Source: Silene latifolia (lineage: Eukaryota; Streptophyta; Magnoliopsida; Caryophyllales; Caryophyllaceae). Taken from it: DNA of 64,000 nucleotides. This document shows positions 22,984 to 34,540 of the stretch, in pieces; position 1 is the first letter of the stretch; the number at the start of each line of letters is the position of its first letter. A program made the position numbers and the translations under genes. The notes under the pieces were generated by a model. The model did no database searches and was not told where the DNA came from. It saw only the letters and a program-made list of their open reading frames with translations. Where the stretch lies: assembly GCF_048544455.1 (NCBI RefSeq), contig NC_133534.1:87511637-87575636 (forward strand), written 5' to 3'.

Positions 22984-24738
22984 TGATGCGATCCCGCTAA
23001 GTGTTCACAAATTAAGATGTGGTCGTTGGTCACGGTCGAATAAAAACACAATTTATAGCTCCACAAACAACTCTACAATTAGTAAAGAGGCAAGTAAAGG
23101 TCGGATCCCAAGGGACGGGTATTGAAATGAGATTTCTATTGCAACTAGTGGTGTCTAAGGGGTGTCACAAATTGGGTTGATGTAGAAGGTTACTAAACTA
23201 AAATAGCAATGAAAATAAACAAGGAAGATGAATTAAAGGGGTGTAAACAATTGATTAAAGGCACTAGGGTGTCATGGGATCATAGGGGAATCATGGGATA
23301 TGATCATACAAACATGTTCTCAAATTATAAGCAAGCAATTATTGTTGTGATGGATTGAGTTGGGTTATATCTTACAATCCTAGGAAAGTTTGGGTCCCGG
23401 AGCCGAATCGATTAGATTGTACAACACCTACAAGTCGACTTAATCTTCCCTACTCAACAACATGCATGGTCTAATGAGACTCGAGTTGGGTTATGTCTTA
23501 CAAGTCTCATTGAAAAGATAGAAGATGATAGTAAATGCAAGGATTCATAGGCTTAGCATTTCATCAAATATAACATGTGCATGAGTTGAGATCAAAACAA
23601 GCAAGCAAATAAAACATGAAAGCATATTAATTTAAGCATGAATCATTCCCCATGTTGGTTTCCCCTAATCACCCATTAACCCTAGCTAAGAGACTACTCA
23701 CTCATTATCATGTTGATCATGCTAGCAAGGTTGTCAATCATACCAACAATATGAAACATGATGAATAAATGAAAGTAATTAACAATAATTAAAAAGGGAT
23801 TAAGAGATTATACCTACTAATAATTCCAATAATAAAACAAAGATAAAAGAAGTACTTCAATGCTTGATTCAGAGGTTGTCAATCTCCCAACAATAACCCA
23901 AATAATCTTCAATTACCCAAAATAAAGGATGAACAAGAGAGAGATTAAAGAACTAAAACTTGGATTAAAACTTGATTAATACTTGATTACAATATTAAAG
24001 AGAGATTTGATTGATATTAACTACACTAATTATTGATAAGAAGAACATGCCCCTCTAATTAGACTAATGGGGTATTTATAGTGGAAATTACGGAGGATGC
24101 ATTAGGGTTAACTAAGGGCTAAACTAGTAATTACACTTTTTAAGTTGAGCAAGGAGGAGCCGGTATTTTCTGAGAGAAGGGCTTCTTTCTTCGTAGCTTG
24201 GAGAAGGCAATCCGTGCTGTGCTATAATCCGGGCGGAATAGGGTCGGGGCGGGCGGATTCTGGCGTTGGAATCCGAGCGGATTCAGGGTAATCCGGGCGG
24301 ATTGTGGAGGTGGAATCCGAGCGGATTGTGGCAAAGCCGCTCGGATTGTGCTGCTGCGGGACTGACGGATTGGTGACAATCCGCTCGGATTGTCAGTCAG
24401 CAACAAATCTTCTTCTTTTCTTCCCTTTTCTTCATAAATTTCTTGGGGATTTCCTTGGGAACTCAAGGATCCTTTCTCAACATTGCTCTTCTACTATGAT
24501 ATGTACAAAGGCCTTCTAATCTTGATTCTCCTTGATGCTTGGTCATTGAATTCGATCAATTTAGTCTCGTTTTGCCATGAAAATGCAAGATTCTTACTCC
24601 TTTCCTACCAAGGGATCAAAATCTCAAAGAATATGCAAAACAAAGAACTAAAGATAAGAAATGACCCAAATAAGCACTAAAAAGCATGGGAACAAGGCTA
24701 ATTCGGGGGCTAAATATGCGCCAATTATGGTCACATCA
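22984..24738 (-). repeat. 3' LTR of element B
   Basis: 1755 bp; on the minus strand TGATGTGACC...GGGATCGCATCA. The palindrome array has cores at 24230, 24250, 24274, 24294, 24318, 24338, 24362 (mutated) and 24382, alternating 20 and 24 bp without exception. A TATA box is at 24073-24080 (minus), about 150 bp downstream of the array. Confidence 0.93.
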
Positions 24739-26795
24739 AATATCCCCAAACCGAACCTTTGCTCGTCCCGAGTAAAGAGGTGACAAAGACTAGGACCAAT
24801 ACTAACCTATCCTAATAATATAGCCGATATGAGACAATTAGCGGGTCTCACTCCGCCCCTTCAACTCACAACAAGACAACCATGAGGTAGGATGCCTTCT
24901 TGCAAGGCAAGGTGGGTCTTGCCAAAATGGCGACACATCCAAACATTAAGCACACAAAAACACATAATGGATGCATCTACAAAAAGAATAGCCACTCCCT
25001 CATCAAGTGGCGGAGGCACTAAAGAGGAACAAATTTAAGAGCATGTAATCCTTCACAAATACTAGTTCAACAAATTACTAAGTCTAAGAGGATGGCACTA
25101 AATCACCTCCAAATGGTGTTAAACTAGACTACTTTCGTCCTCAATTTCCAAATGCTTTCGTCAAGAGCGATCGGATGGTGGTGGAATGATGATCCCTATG
25201 ATGCTAGTGGCATATGACATGACAAGTCTCGAATTCTCTACAAAAGTAAAGGTCATGGATCGTCCCAAGCTCGACCAAGTGGCTTGACAAAAGGCTTTTT
25301 GGGAATGAAATGCTCAAATCTCTATTCACAATGGGTGGATATGACTAGTATTCAAAATTGTCCTCATTTCACTTTCACATTTCAAAAATTTAAGATGGGG
25401 TTTGTCCCTTCCGGGCTAGTGTCCTTTGCTTTCGCCAATCGCTTATTAGGCAACCGGTTAACCTCTAGACAATAGCTTTTCGGGGTGATAGTCACTCTGT
25501 CTCTGGGCGGCCGAATTCACAACCGTATGGGGGCCCAATTCAATGGATCCCGCACAAAAGCACATCGAAGTGGTACGCCTCCATCAAAAAAACTTAAATT
25601 TCTCAACTTTCAACAATTCATAACATTTGAGGTTTCCTTGGCATTACATTACTTCCACATGACAAAATTTCTTTGAAATGAGCACTTCAAGCTTATTGAT
25701 AGAAAATATTTTTGGGTTGCCTTACCACAAGGTCAAACAAGGCCACCTAGACAAGTTAACCAAGTCCACATCGCATCACGGGGTTGGATAGGTGACTCAC
25801 ATGCAAACCCTTGACTAGGCCTTGGGTCATGGGTCAAAAGACACTAGTATGACACTATCTAGGGTGTTTTACAACCATTCTAGTAGGCAAAGTCTTAAGT
25901 TTAACAAGTATTTTTAATGGCTTAGTTGCTCTTTGTCAAAGTTCCTAAATAGGCATTTTTCAAAACATTTCTAACATGCAACTACATGCCATGATGCAAC
26001 TAATATAAACATCCTAATGCAAGTTATTCTATCAACTAATGTGACATATAAACTAAATGCAAGTCCTAAATTCACATTGTTATACCGCATCAATCAAAAT
26101 AAAGCCACATAGTCATTAACATAAAGAGGAAAAAGGAGATTGGAAAGATCATACCATGCGGTCTTCAATATCCTCATGTCTCGGATGTGGCGTAGTCAAT
26201 CAATGTGAACATGGATAGAACAAACACAATATATACAAGACAATATATACAAGACTACAAAAAGGAAATAAACATGTTTTTGGGTTTTCAATTTTCAAAT
26301 TTTTATGATTTTTGAAATTTTTCAATTTTTTTGGATTTTTGAATAAGAGTTAAATGTTAGAATTCCCATCCTCACACTAAAATGGGCATTGTCCTCAATG
26401 GCCAAAATGATGGAAATTATGCAAAGATGATGCATGATTTCTATACTAAATGCAATCTATACTAAGCTATACTACATGATGCATGGTTTTTGTTATGACG
26501 GAGAGGATAATTTAGATTACCTCCCGTTGTGTATGCATTAACTTCCCCAAACCGAGTGAGACACTATTGCTAATGTCCAAGGATGGGTGTAGTTCATGCA
26601 CACATTATGCTATGCATGAAACTAATTTGTCATTTTGGATTTTGAAAAAGGGAACAATAAAATGAGAACACCTCAATGGTACCGAGGTGTGAGTCCTCTA
26701 ATGGGGCTAGGACTACTCTAACAATGATCAAAATGAAATAAAATACAAAGAGAGAAATAGACAAACCATGAGAGTGTAGGAGTCTCCAAGGCTTG
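24739..26795 (-). other. 3' non-coding region of B
   Basis: Mirror of 1990-4018 in A. From the LTR inward it has the polypurine tract (TTCGGTTTGGGGATATT, minus), hairpin CTCG-GGA-CGAG at 24762-24772, and hairpin CATTG-AGGA-CAATG at 26387-26400. No gene seen; the open frames here are short and not shared with A. Confidence 0.75.
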
Positions 26796-28403
26796 CTAAT
26801 CTTCCATCATGCTATCACCATCACTTCCCTCATGAGAAGTGGTCACATTGCCACTTTCCTTGTCATTTGCTTCTTCACTTTCTTCCTCATCTTCATCTTC
26901 ACCATCCTTTTCTTCTTCACTTGCTTCTTCCTCAATATTATCATCAACTTCTTCATCATTTCCAACAACCTCATTGTCACCCAAAACGACCCTAGATGCA
27001 CCCGGAAATAAGACTTCTCTATCCGCCCAACTAGGCAAAGGACAAGATGGATCAAGTAGTCCTTGCCTAGCTAAATGTAGGAGGGGTGGATATTGAGCCA
27101 AGTAGGCATTTTTCCGATCTTCATAGGCTTGCTTGTCCATTGCTTGCATGAGAAGAGTTACGTAGTCTTTCCCAACTTCAACTCCTTCCGGCTTGAACTC
27201 TTCATACTTAAAGGGGTAATGTGGTATGACAATGGAAGAGGAGGGCATTTCAAGATCACCCTTTTGTTGTTGAATGATATACTCGGCTTCTTTGGAAAGG
27301 GGAAGTAGATAATTGGTCCGGTGGACGCTTAGACGGCAAATCTTCGAAGGCAAGGTGAACGATCTAGCTTCACTAGTGAGCCATCCATACTTAGTGTCAA
27401 GGGGGTTATGGGAAACCCACTTGAACTTGTGAATCATAGTATGCATATCAACAAGATGGCCACCCTCCTTTGCTTTGTACTTGTTATCCTTATTGAAGTT
27501 AGGATCAAAGTGCTTAGCTAGGAGTGTGACTAGGCCGCCATTGACGATAACGGTCGTGCCCGTCTTCCCACAATCAATGTTGAGCCATCTATCTACCAAG
27601 AGCCTCAAAGAATTGTAAGGCTTGGTGTGCACTCTTCCGATATTCAAAGCCGATTCAAGGAGAATAAAATCAAGTATTGTGAAATGGTTGGTATCTTTCC
27701 TAGCAATTATGGTGTTACCCACGACCTTGTGCCATACTCTTATGCCCGGATGGTGGACCAAAAGAGCACGACTCGCATGAAAATCCTCAAATTTCTTCCC
27801 GGAGATTGCCTCCCAAAGAGGTTCGGGGTCATACTTTCCATAACTCTTAAAATAACTCGGTTCATCACTAAGACCCAAAATTTCACCCAATTCCCTAAAG
27901 GTAATGCGTCTACTAACATTAGCTAGACGAAACTCGAGATTCTCCCTATTCTCAACTTTGGTGACTTTCAAGGAACTTAAAAATTCCAAGGTAAGGGAGG
28001 GGTATGTCAATTCCCTTGTTTCAAACAATTTCTTCAACCCCATGGCATTGAAAAAGGCTTTTGTTTGTTCAAGAACACCCAATTTTTCTAAGGTATCTTC
28101 ACATATGAATTTGGTGGATTGTAATGACTTCATAGCAAACTTGACAAAGGTATTTCTATGGGTATCGGAAATAAAAGTTACCTCCGGATAATGCAAAAGT
28201 TGATCAATTACCGGAGTAGAAGGTGTTGTTGCTCCCATAGAAGGTTGTTGTTGTTGTTGCACTTCCAAGTTTGGTGTTGCTACCACCATAGCCAATGCTT
28301 TCTTTGTTTGAAGAGCCTTTTGTCTTTGTGAGAGTGCCTTAGCCTTTGGTGCCTTTGTTGCCTTTGTTGCTCCCTTAGTCCTTGCCATTGATGAACTAAC
28401 CAT
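26796..28403 (-). CDS. ATHILA ORF-1 family protein of element B, intact
   Basis: 535 residues, no stop or frameshift. The start is MVSSSMARTKG; the second Met (residue 6) aligns with the start chosen for A. The N-terminus is Lys/Ala-rich and basic, followed by a Gln run (50-53). The conserved core, about residues 90-200, includes TYPSLTLEFLSSL and ITFRELGEILGL. The acidic tail (about 480-535) is mainly Glu and Asp. No signal peptide or membrane segment is evident, which argues against a classical envelope protein. Function unknown. It remains intact although the element has no polymerase, so it is either very young or still under selection. Confidence 0.82.
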   Translation of the reverse strand: MVSSSMARTKGATKATKAPKAKALSQRQKALQTKKALAMVVATPNLEVQQQQQPSMGATTPSTPVIDQLLHYPEVTFISDTHRNTFVKFAMKSLQSTKFICEDTLEKLGVLEQTKAFFNAMGLKKLFETRELTYPSLTLEFLSSLKVTKVENRENLEFRLANVSRRITFRELGEILGLSDEPSYFKSYGKYDPEPLWEAISGKKFEDFHASRALLVHHPGIRVWHKVVGNTIIARKDTNHFTILDFILLESALNIGRVHTKPYNSLRLLVDRWLNIDCGKTGTTVIVNGGLVTLLAKHFDPNFNKDNKYKAKEGGHLVDMHTMIHKFKWVSHNPLDTKYGWLTSEARSFTLPSKICRLSVHRTNYLLPLSKEAEYIIQQQKGDLEMPSSSIVIPHYPFKYEEFKPEGVEVGKDYVTLLMQAMDKQAYEDRKNAYLAQYPPLLHLARQGLLDPSCPLPSWADREVLFPGASRVVLGDNEVVGNDEEVDDNIEEEASEEEKDGEDEDEEESEEANDKESGNVTTSHEGSDGDSMMED

Positions 28404-28650
28404 GAAAAGAATGAAAAATCATCAATTTGTAGTATGCCCAAATCGATTTGAAGGTGAAAGGCTTTGCCTTTAAGAAAACAAAAATCGACTCAAAGGTTGA
28501 AGATTTTGTGCTTGGTTTTGATTTTTGTTGAAGAAGGAGTGATTGATTTGTTGTTGGAAGGATGGTTTGATTTGTATTTGGTGAATGTTGTTGAGGGTTT
28601 TTGTTTTTGTGATGGAGAGGATGAGGGTTTTGATGTTGTGGGTAGTGTTT

Positions 28651-28679
28651 ATGAATGAATGAATGAATGAATGAATGAA
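28651..28679. repeat. (GAAT)n microsatellite
   Basis: About seven tandem copies of ATGA/GAAT between the B array and ORF-1. Confidence 0.9.
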
Positions 28680-28730
28680 GGTGGGAGGGGTTTTAAAGAG
28701 ACCGAAATTTTCGAATCTGCAGGGGCAATC

Positions 28731-29125
28731 CGTGCGGATTCTGCCCAATCCGTGCGGATTCTGCTCTTTCTGAACTTTGCAAAACTTGCCTAAAGACGGG
28801 CGGATTTGTGACAATCCGCTCGGATTCGCTGAACACGGGACGGGCGGATTTGCTTAAAGACGGACGGATTTCAGTCCAGAAAATTTTGCTTGTTTTCCTC
28901 AGCTGCAAAGACGAACGTCTTTCTTACAAGACGGACGGATTCTTCAAGACGGGCGGATTCTTCACAGGACGCCCGGATTCAGTCACAATCAAGAAATTTT
29001 CAAAATTCAGCTCAGTTCAGGACGGGCGTCTTTTCTGCAATACGCTCGGATTCTTCAAGACGGGCGAATTCTCTGGAATCCGCTCGGATTCTTCCCCTGT
29101 GTACACGGATTCAGTTCCATCCGTG
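28731..29125. repeat. Palindrome array upstream of B ORF-1
   Basis: CGNNCG cores start at 28731, 28751, 28797, 28817, 28841 and 28861 (20; then 20, 24, 20), with further units to about 29125. Arms are AATC/GATT, often with AAGA or GTC halves. A weak TATA-like TTTAAAA (minus, 28691-28697) separates it from ORF-1. Confidence 0.85.
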
Positions 29126-29441
29126 CACACTGCATTTCCCATACCGTTCTTCCATTCTTTCTTCAAGTCTTGTGTTCGTCATTGTGGGGGCACTACTAAG
29201 GCATGGATAGCCAAGGCAATTGCCATCCCCACACTAAGCTAAAAACACTATACATCAATTGAAATCGTTAGTCCCTCCCTCACTTTCTCTCAAACATGAC
29301 AATTATTTTGATCAAAGTAAATAAAAATCCAAAGATGACAAAAATGCAATACAAGAATTGAAATGTAAGTTAGGGAGTTAGAAATATTTACAAGTGGTGG
29401 TTTAGGGAGGACTCCACCAAACTCTCATTCTTGGTGAGATG

Positions 29442-30464
29442 TCAAGGGGGCATGTCCAAGGTGTTGTTGATGTTGCTCAATACCTTGAAGAAGTAATCAA
29501 AAGCTTGTTCATTATCATGGTAGAGGGTCTCAATAGACCTTGGCCCTTGTTGTTGGTCTTGATCGATGGCATTACCAATGTAGGGATTAAAAATCCCTTC
29601 AAACTCGTCGTCCCAAAGAACACAAACTTCATTGAGTTGATCATTGAAAATCTCTTGCTTAGATGGAGACAACTCTCCCAATTTCTTCTCTTGGCCAATG
29701 AGGCCATCCTCTTCTTCCTTGGTTGATTTTGATGAGCTTTGCAAGCTCTCCTTGTCACAATTCACTTGCTCTTTGAATGGAGCATCTTCAATTTTCTTCT
29801 TCCATTGGAGTTCCGATTTCTTCCTTTCATCCTTTCGGCTATAATGATCAATCATGAAACATGGTTCATGCAAACGAGGAGCTCTCATAGTCTTGTCAAG
29901 ATTAAAAGTTATGCTTTCATCTCCCACTTCTAGAGTGAGCTCACCATGTTTCACATCAATCACCGCACCGGCGGTGTGTAGGAAAGGTCTTCCTAGGATG
30001 ATTGGAATGTTGGAAGCTTCCTCCATATCAACAATGACAAAGTCCACCGGGATGAAAAACTTCCCAATTCGCACGGGGACATCTTCCCATATCCCTAACG
30101 GTGTCTTCGTCGATCTATCAGCCATTTGGAGTGTGATGTTGGTGCATTTAAGCTCTCCCATCCCCAACCTTTTACTCACCGAGTACGGCATGACACTCAC
30201 ACTAGCCCCTAGATCACATAAGGCTTTGTTGATCGTCGTGTCGCCAATGGTACACGGTATTGAGAAGCTTCCCGGATCCTTTAACTTTGGAGGTGATCTC
30301 CCTTGAAGTATTGCACTACTCACCTTAGTGAAGGCGATAGTCTCAAGCTTCCGGATCGACTTCTTCTTTGTGAGGATATCTTTCATGTATTTCGCATAGG
30401 CCGGAACGTGATTGATTAATTCCGTGAAAGGAATTGAGACTTCTAAATTCTTCACAATTTCCAT
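29442..30464 (-). CDS. Athila-type aspartic protease of B (pol start only)
   Basis: 340 residues. It begins MEIVKNLEVSIPFTELINHVPAY, a segment typical of the gag-pol junction in Athila. The active-site motif is Asp-Leu-Gly-Ala-Ser at residues 84-88 (CDLGASVSVMPYSV), and the flap/C-terminal motif is IILGRPFL at about 155-162. A charged linker (KSTKEEED...) follows, then a stop where reverse transcriptase would start. It is separated from gag by one in-frame TGA (about 30468-30470). It would cut Gag if translated by readthrough or supplied from an intact partner. Confidence 0.85.
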   Translation of the reverse strand: MEIVKNLEVSIPFTELINHVPAYAKYMKDILTKKKSIRKLETIAFTKVSSAILQGRSPPKLKDPGSFSIPCTIGDTTINKALCDLGASVSVMPYSVSKRLGMGELKCTNITLQMADRSTKTPLGIWEDVPVRIGKFFIPVDFVIVDMEEASNIPIILGRPFLHTAGAVIDVKHGELTLEVGDESITFNLDKTMRAPRLHEPCFMIDHYSRKDERKKSELQWKKKIEDAPFKEQVNCDKESLQSSSKSTKEEEDGLIGQEKKLGELSPSKQEIFNDQLNEVCVLWDDEFEGIFNPYIGNAIDQDQQQGPRSIETLYHDNEQAFDYFFKVLSNINNTLDMPP

Positions 30465-30470
30465 GAAATT

Positions 30471-32264
30471 TCAAAGTTGATCATCAAATTTGGGCTTGGC
30501 TTGACGACTTGGGAAACGAAGTCTAATCACAATCGGCTCCTTCTCCTTGGCCTTGTCTTCATTTTTCTTTGAACTTTCTTCTTTTGATGATTCTCCATCT
30601 TTGGAGTTTTTCACAATTTCTTCCTTTTCACTAGCTTCCACAACTTCATCCTCAACTTGCTTCTTCAGTGCTTCATACCTTGTACCACTTCTCAAGTGAA
30701 TGGCACTAACCGTTTCATGTCTAGGGGGATTACTTTGAGGTGGTAATTGCCCCTTTTGTCTTTGTGAGCTTGAAGATGCTAGTTGAGTCAATTGTGTTTC
30801 CAACATCTTGGTGTGAGCTAGAATGTTGTTGATGGTGGTTTCCTTTGCTTGGCTATCTTTTTGCATTTGAGTGAAAAATTCTTGTTGATTCTTTTGCATT
30901 TGGAGGACCGCTTTTTGGACATCAAAACCTTGGTCATTTTGGTGATTGTATGGATTTTGATTTTGGCAACCTTGGTTTTTATTGTAAAAGGGTCTTTGAT
31001 TTTGGTTTCTCATGGGTGGTGGAGTGTATGTTGTTTGAGGATTTTGAACATTTTGGCTTTTGTATGAGAGATTTGGATGGAATTTGGTGTTTTCATTGTA
31101 AAAGTTGGAATAAGGGGTACCACTCTTGTATGCTTGGAAAGCATTCACTTGTTCATTTGTTCCCCTACATTCACCTTGGTCATGTTCCAAAGTTCCACAA
31201 TTCTCACATATCCCACTTGGGATTGATGAGGATGCCGTCATGGCATTAACATGATGCTTTGATGATTTTGAGTTTTCCTCAAGTCTAGCCATAGCTTGTT
31301 CAAACTTCAAGTTGATTGTGTCAATGTGAGCACTAAGTTGAGCACCCAATTGAGTAACGGAGTCCACTTCAAGCTTTCCTCCTCTAGTAGCCTTGCGAGG
31401 TCTACTATATTGTGAGTTATGGACCGCCATTTCCTCAATCTTGTTCCATGTTTGATTGTCATCAACTTCGGTGAACATTCCATTTGATCCCATATTGAGA
31501 ATGTTCCTAGAATCTTCATATAAACCATTCCAAAATTGTTGCACCAAAAACCATTCGCTAAGTCCATGGTGAGGACATGAGCGACAAATTCCCTTGACCC
31601 GCTCCCAAGCTTCATACAAAGACTCTTCATCCCTTTGCTTAAAACCCGTAATTTGAGCTCTTAGCATGTTAGTCTTTTCCGGTGGGTAGAATTTTTTGTA
31701 GAAAGCTAGAGCCAACTTCTTCCAAGAATCTATTCCAAGGGTGGCCTTATCAAGGCCCTTCAACCATTGCTTCGCGGTGCCTATTAAGGAAAAAGGAAAT
31801 AAGACCCATCTAATTTGGTCTTGAGTCACGCCTGTTTGAGAGATAGCATCACAATAGTCGCAAAAGGTTTCCATATGAGAATGAGGGTCCTCACTAGGCA
31901 TCCCCCTGAATTGGCTCCTCTCAACTAATTGGATGAAGGCGGACTTCGCAATAAAATTTCCGGTTAGATGTTGCGGTGTAGGAGTACCATTTGGTAGATT
32001 CTCCTCGGTGGGTACGGAGTGTGACGAGAATTTTGGCATTGTAGGTGGATTTTGTGGGGTATTGTGTAATGGGTTCTCTTCTCCTTCTATTGCGAAAGGA
32101 TTGACAAACTCACTAGTGGGTTGAACAACTTCACTAATACCTCTTAAATTCCTCCTAACAAGTCTCCTATTGTTCATCAAGGTTCTTTCGATTTCACGGT
32201 CAAAAGGTAACAAATCACCTTGTAACCTTCTATACATGCAAAATATCAAACAACTCGAAAACAA
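30471..32264 (-). CDS. Athila-type Gag of B
   Basis: 597 residues. The retrotransposon gag domain lies at about 115-255 (FRGMPSEDPHSHMETFCDYC, WVLFPFSLIGTAKQWL, WNGLYEDSRNIL). A zinc knuckle lies at about 353-366 (CENCGTLEHDQGEC, C-x2-C-x4-H-x4-C). A Gln/Asn-rich region follows, then a Lys/Glu-rich linker. It ends PKFDDQL at a TGA, after which the same frame continues into protease. The start near 32264, about 90 bp from the primer-binding site, is uncertain; the downstream Met (MYRRLQG) is also possible. It forms the particle shell and binds RNA. Confidence 0.88.
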   Translation of the reverse strand: MFSSCLIFCMYRRLQGDLLPFDREIERTLMNNRRLVRRNLRGISEVVQPTSEFVNPFAIEGEENPLHNTPQNPPTMPKFSSHSVPTEENLPNGTPTPQHLTGNFIAKSAFIQLVERSQFRGMPSEDPHSHMETFCDYCDAISQTGVTQDQIRWVLFPFSLIGTAKQWLKGLDKATLGIDSWKKLALAFYKKFYPPEKTNMLRAQITGFKQRDEESLYEAWERVKGICRSCPHHGLSEWFLVQQFWNGLYEDSRNILNMGSNGMFTEVDDNQTWNKIEEMAVHNSQYSRPRKATRGGKLEVDSVTQLGAQLSAHIDTINLKFEQAMARLEENSKSSKHHVNAMTASSSIPSGICENCGTLEHDQGECRGTNEQVNAFQAYKSGTPYSNFYNENTKFHPNLSYKSQNVQNPQTTYTPPPMRNQNQRPFYNKNQGCQNQNPYNHQNDQGFDVQKAVLQMQKNQQEFFTQMQKDSQAKETTINNILAHTKMLETQLTQLASSSSQRQKGQLPPQSNPPRHETVSAIHLRSGTRYEALKKQVEDEVVEASEKEEIVKNSKDGESSKEESSKKNEDKAKEKEPIVIRLRFPSRQAKPKFDDQL

Positions 32265-32355
32265 TTAGAACAAACCTTGAGGAGTTTTACTTCCTCAAGG
32301 CGAAGAAAGACACAACTAATAACAATAAAAAGAAATCTAAATCAAACAAACACCG

Positions 32356-32373
32356 TCCCCGGCAACGACGCCA
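32356..32373 (-). other. Primer-binding site of B (tRNA-Asp)
   Basis: The + strand reads TCCCCGGCAACGACGCCA, the 3' end of plant tRNA-Asp with one mismatch; 5 bp from the LTR end at 32379. Confidence 0.85.
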
Positions 32374-32378
32374 TTTTT

Positions 32379-32743
32379 TGATGCGATCCCGCTAAGTGTT
32401 CACAAATTAAGATGTGGTCGTTGGTCACGGTCGAATAAAAACACAATTTATAGCTCCACAAACAACTCTATAATTAGTAAAGAGGCAAGTAAAGGTCGGA
32501 TCCCAAGGGACGGGTATTGAAATGAGATTTCTATTGCAACTAGTGGTGTCTAAGGGGTGTCACAAATTGGGTTGATGTAGAAGGTTACTAAACTAAAATA
32601 GCAATGAAAATAAACAAGCAAGATGAATTAAAGGGGTGTAAACAATTGATTAAAGGCACTAGGGTGTCATGGGATCATAGGGGAATCATGGGATACGATC
32701 ATACAAACATGTTCTCAAATTATAAGAAAGCAATTATTGTTGT
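32379..32743 (-). repeat. 5' LTR of B, part left of the D insertion
   Basis: First 365 bp of the right-hand B LTR; it ends at gttgt (32739-32743), where D inserted. Continues at 39709. Confidence 0.93.
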
Positions 32744-33339
32744 TGATACCGTCGTTTTAGTATCAAAAATAAAATTTATAATTCCGAGCTAAACTAACAG
32801 AAGCTAGTGGTAGCACGAGTCGAACCACAGGGAGGAAGGGAATTTTAGTTGTTCTATATTTCAGTCCAGAAGTAACAAGTAAGGGGGTTTGAGTTGAATT
32901 GGTCTAATACTAATGGCAATGAAATTAAAAGTAAACTAAAGAAACTGGATTAAATCAAATATAAAAGAAATGCTAAGACGGTCGATTCACTATAGCTGCG
33001 ATGGCGCATAATCCTAGGTAAGTCTGAAATAAGGTCGTGTAGATGGATAAATAACAAGTCATCTTAGTCCAAGTTAACCAGTAGCTCCTTTCGGCCTATG
33101 CTACTAGCCCCTAAGTCTCACTAATGCTAGCTCTCGCACTGAAAAGTGATTCTTAAAGCCTAAATTACCTGTCTTTCGATCTTAGCAATTTAGTCGTTCT
33201 AATTCATTAATTATTTCCCTCCCCTGTCTCTCGATCTTAATGGGTTGGTCAATACTAAGCATTTAACAAATAGCCTCTCGGTCTCGTTGTCAAATATTGC
33301 AATTAATAAATTAAAAACGGTGCTAATCATACACGCGTC

Positions 33340-33414
33340 AGTCGATCGACCGCTATAGGCAGTCGATCGACCAACTGGCACAGTCGATCGACCAGAGAAG
33401 TCAGTCGATCGACC
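33340..33414. repeat. 21-bp phased AGTCGATCGACC array in the D 3' LTR
   Basis: Four identical 12-mers start at 33340, 33361, 33382 and 33403: every interval is 21 bp while the 9 bp spacers differ. The other LTR has three units (38559, 38580, 38601), exactly one 21-bp unit fewer. Confidence 0.95.
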
Positions 33415-33900
33415 AATGCCCTAATTCAGGTCGCCTAATTCTACGCCATCTACGCTATAGATCCCCTACATCCTAGCACGAAGGGTTTAGCTACTCATGA
33501 CTATTACGAAAACAACAATAAAATTAACTAATAGAACAGTAGAATTCATGATTGGAATAATTGAACAAACAAATAAAATAAAATGATAAATTAAACCGGA
33601 AACTAATCTACCAATTCTAAACTAAGGACAAAAAGAGTAATGAAACTGAAATAAGAACAAGAGAATACCGAATGGAATTTGCAGAACAAAGATCCAAAAC
33701 CGAATGCGAAACTAACTTGTATCGAAGGAAATAATTATAAACTTAAGAACACTAGAATTTTTATGATGAAAACTGGATGCTACAAACTGAAACCTAAGAT
33801 ATGTTATATAGGAATACAACGTAGTTCTTATTTCCTAAAACCTAATTACCATGGGCTTCTAAATTCTCGTTCTATTAATTCACGCATCAGCTCGTGGAGT

Positions 33901-34003
33901 GGTCGATCGACCACTAGACCCAGTCGATCGACCAAGTATAGCTGAACAAAGAGCTTCGATACTGTGGTCCGGTCGATCGACCAAAAGTACCAGTCGATCG
34001 ACC
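33901..34003. repeat. Paired GGTCGATCGACC sites upstream of the D TATA box
   Basis: Two pairs, 33901/33922 and 33971/33992, each pair 21 bp apart. In each pair one unit starts GGTCG and the other AGTCG. The same pairs occur in the other LTR at 39102/39123 and 39173/39194. Confidence 0.95.
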
Positions 34004-34501
34004 AAGGATGCTGTACAGTAATGCATTCTGACGAATTCTGCAGCGCGCACCGATCTTAAAACAGCTGCCATTTCTTTGTTACTTGGTCAAATCAGGCGTT
34101 CTACGCAGTGTTGGAAATCTAAGAGGATAAGATTTCACCTACAATTGGAATCACTCGATTATCTGCTCTAGAACTCGAGCTATAGCCATCTGAAGCAGCC
34201 TGCAATGTCGAGAAGCATTTCTTTGTTTGTTAAACTCGTACGCACCCATACTTTTGATATCTTCAGGCCTTGAAATGCATTCTAAACTTCAAGTCTGAGT
34301 CAAATATTCATGTCCTTCCTAAGCTTAGCTTCCGGGGTCAAGATTCGGTTCATTTTCTGCTCAATCCCGCAATAATCTGCAATATTACATAAAAATACGA
34401 GAGTAGACTGAAATGGGGAAAATAGTAGAATAAACTACATATAATAGACATAAAATGCGTGGAAATAAAGATGTAAAACATCATATTATAGACACGCATC
34501 A

Positions 34502-34540
34502 AACTTCCCCAAACCAAACCTTTGCTTGTCCCCAAGCAAA
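34502..34540 (-). other. Polypurine tract and hairpin of D
   Basis: On the minus strand, the perfect hairpin TTTGCTTG-GGGA-CAAGCAAA (34521-34540) is followed directly by GGTTTGGTTTGGGGAAGTT and the LTR. Confidence 0.85.

Larger units (their letters stand above)
32744..34501 (-). repeat. 3' LTR of element D
   Basis: 1758 bp, TGATACCGTCG...GACACGCATCA in + orientation. It carries two palindrome arrays. On the minus strand a TATA-like TATATAA (33804-33810) lies about 90 bp downstream of the array at 33901-34003. Confidence 0.93.

Noticed and set aside
33880-34071. Open frame with VDRLVLLVDRP repeats in the D LTR
   Set aside because: The 21 bp phasing keeps seven-codon repeats in frame; not shared as a protein outside the arrays.
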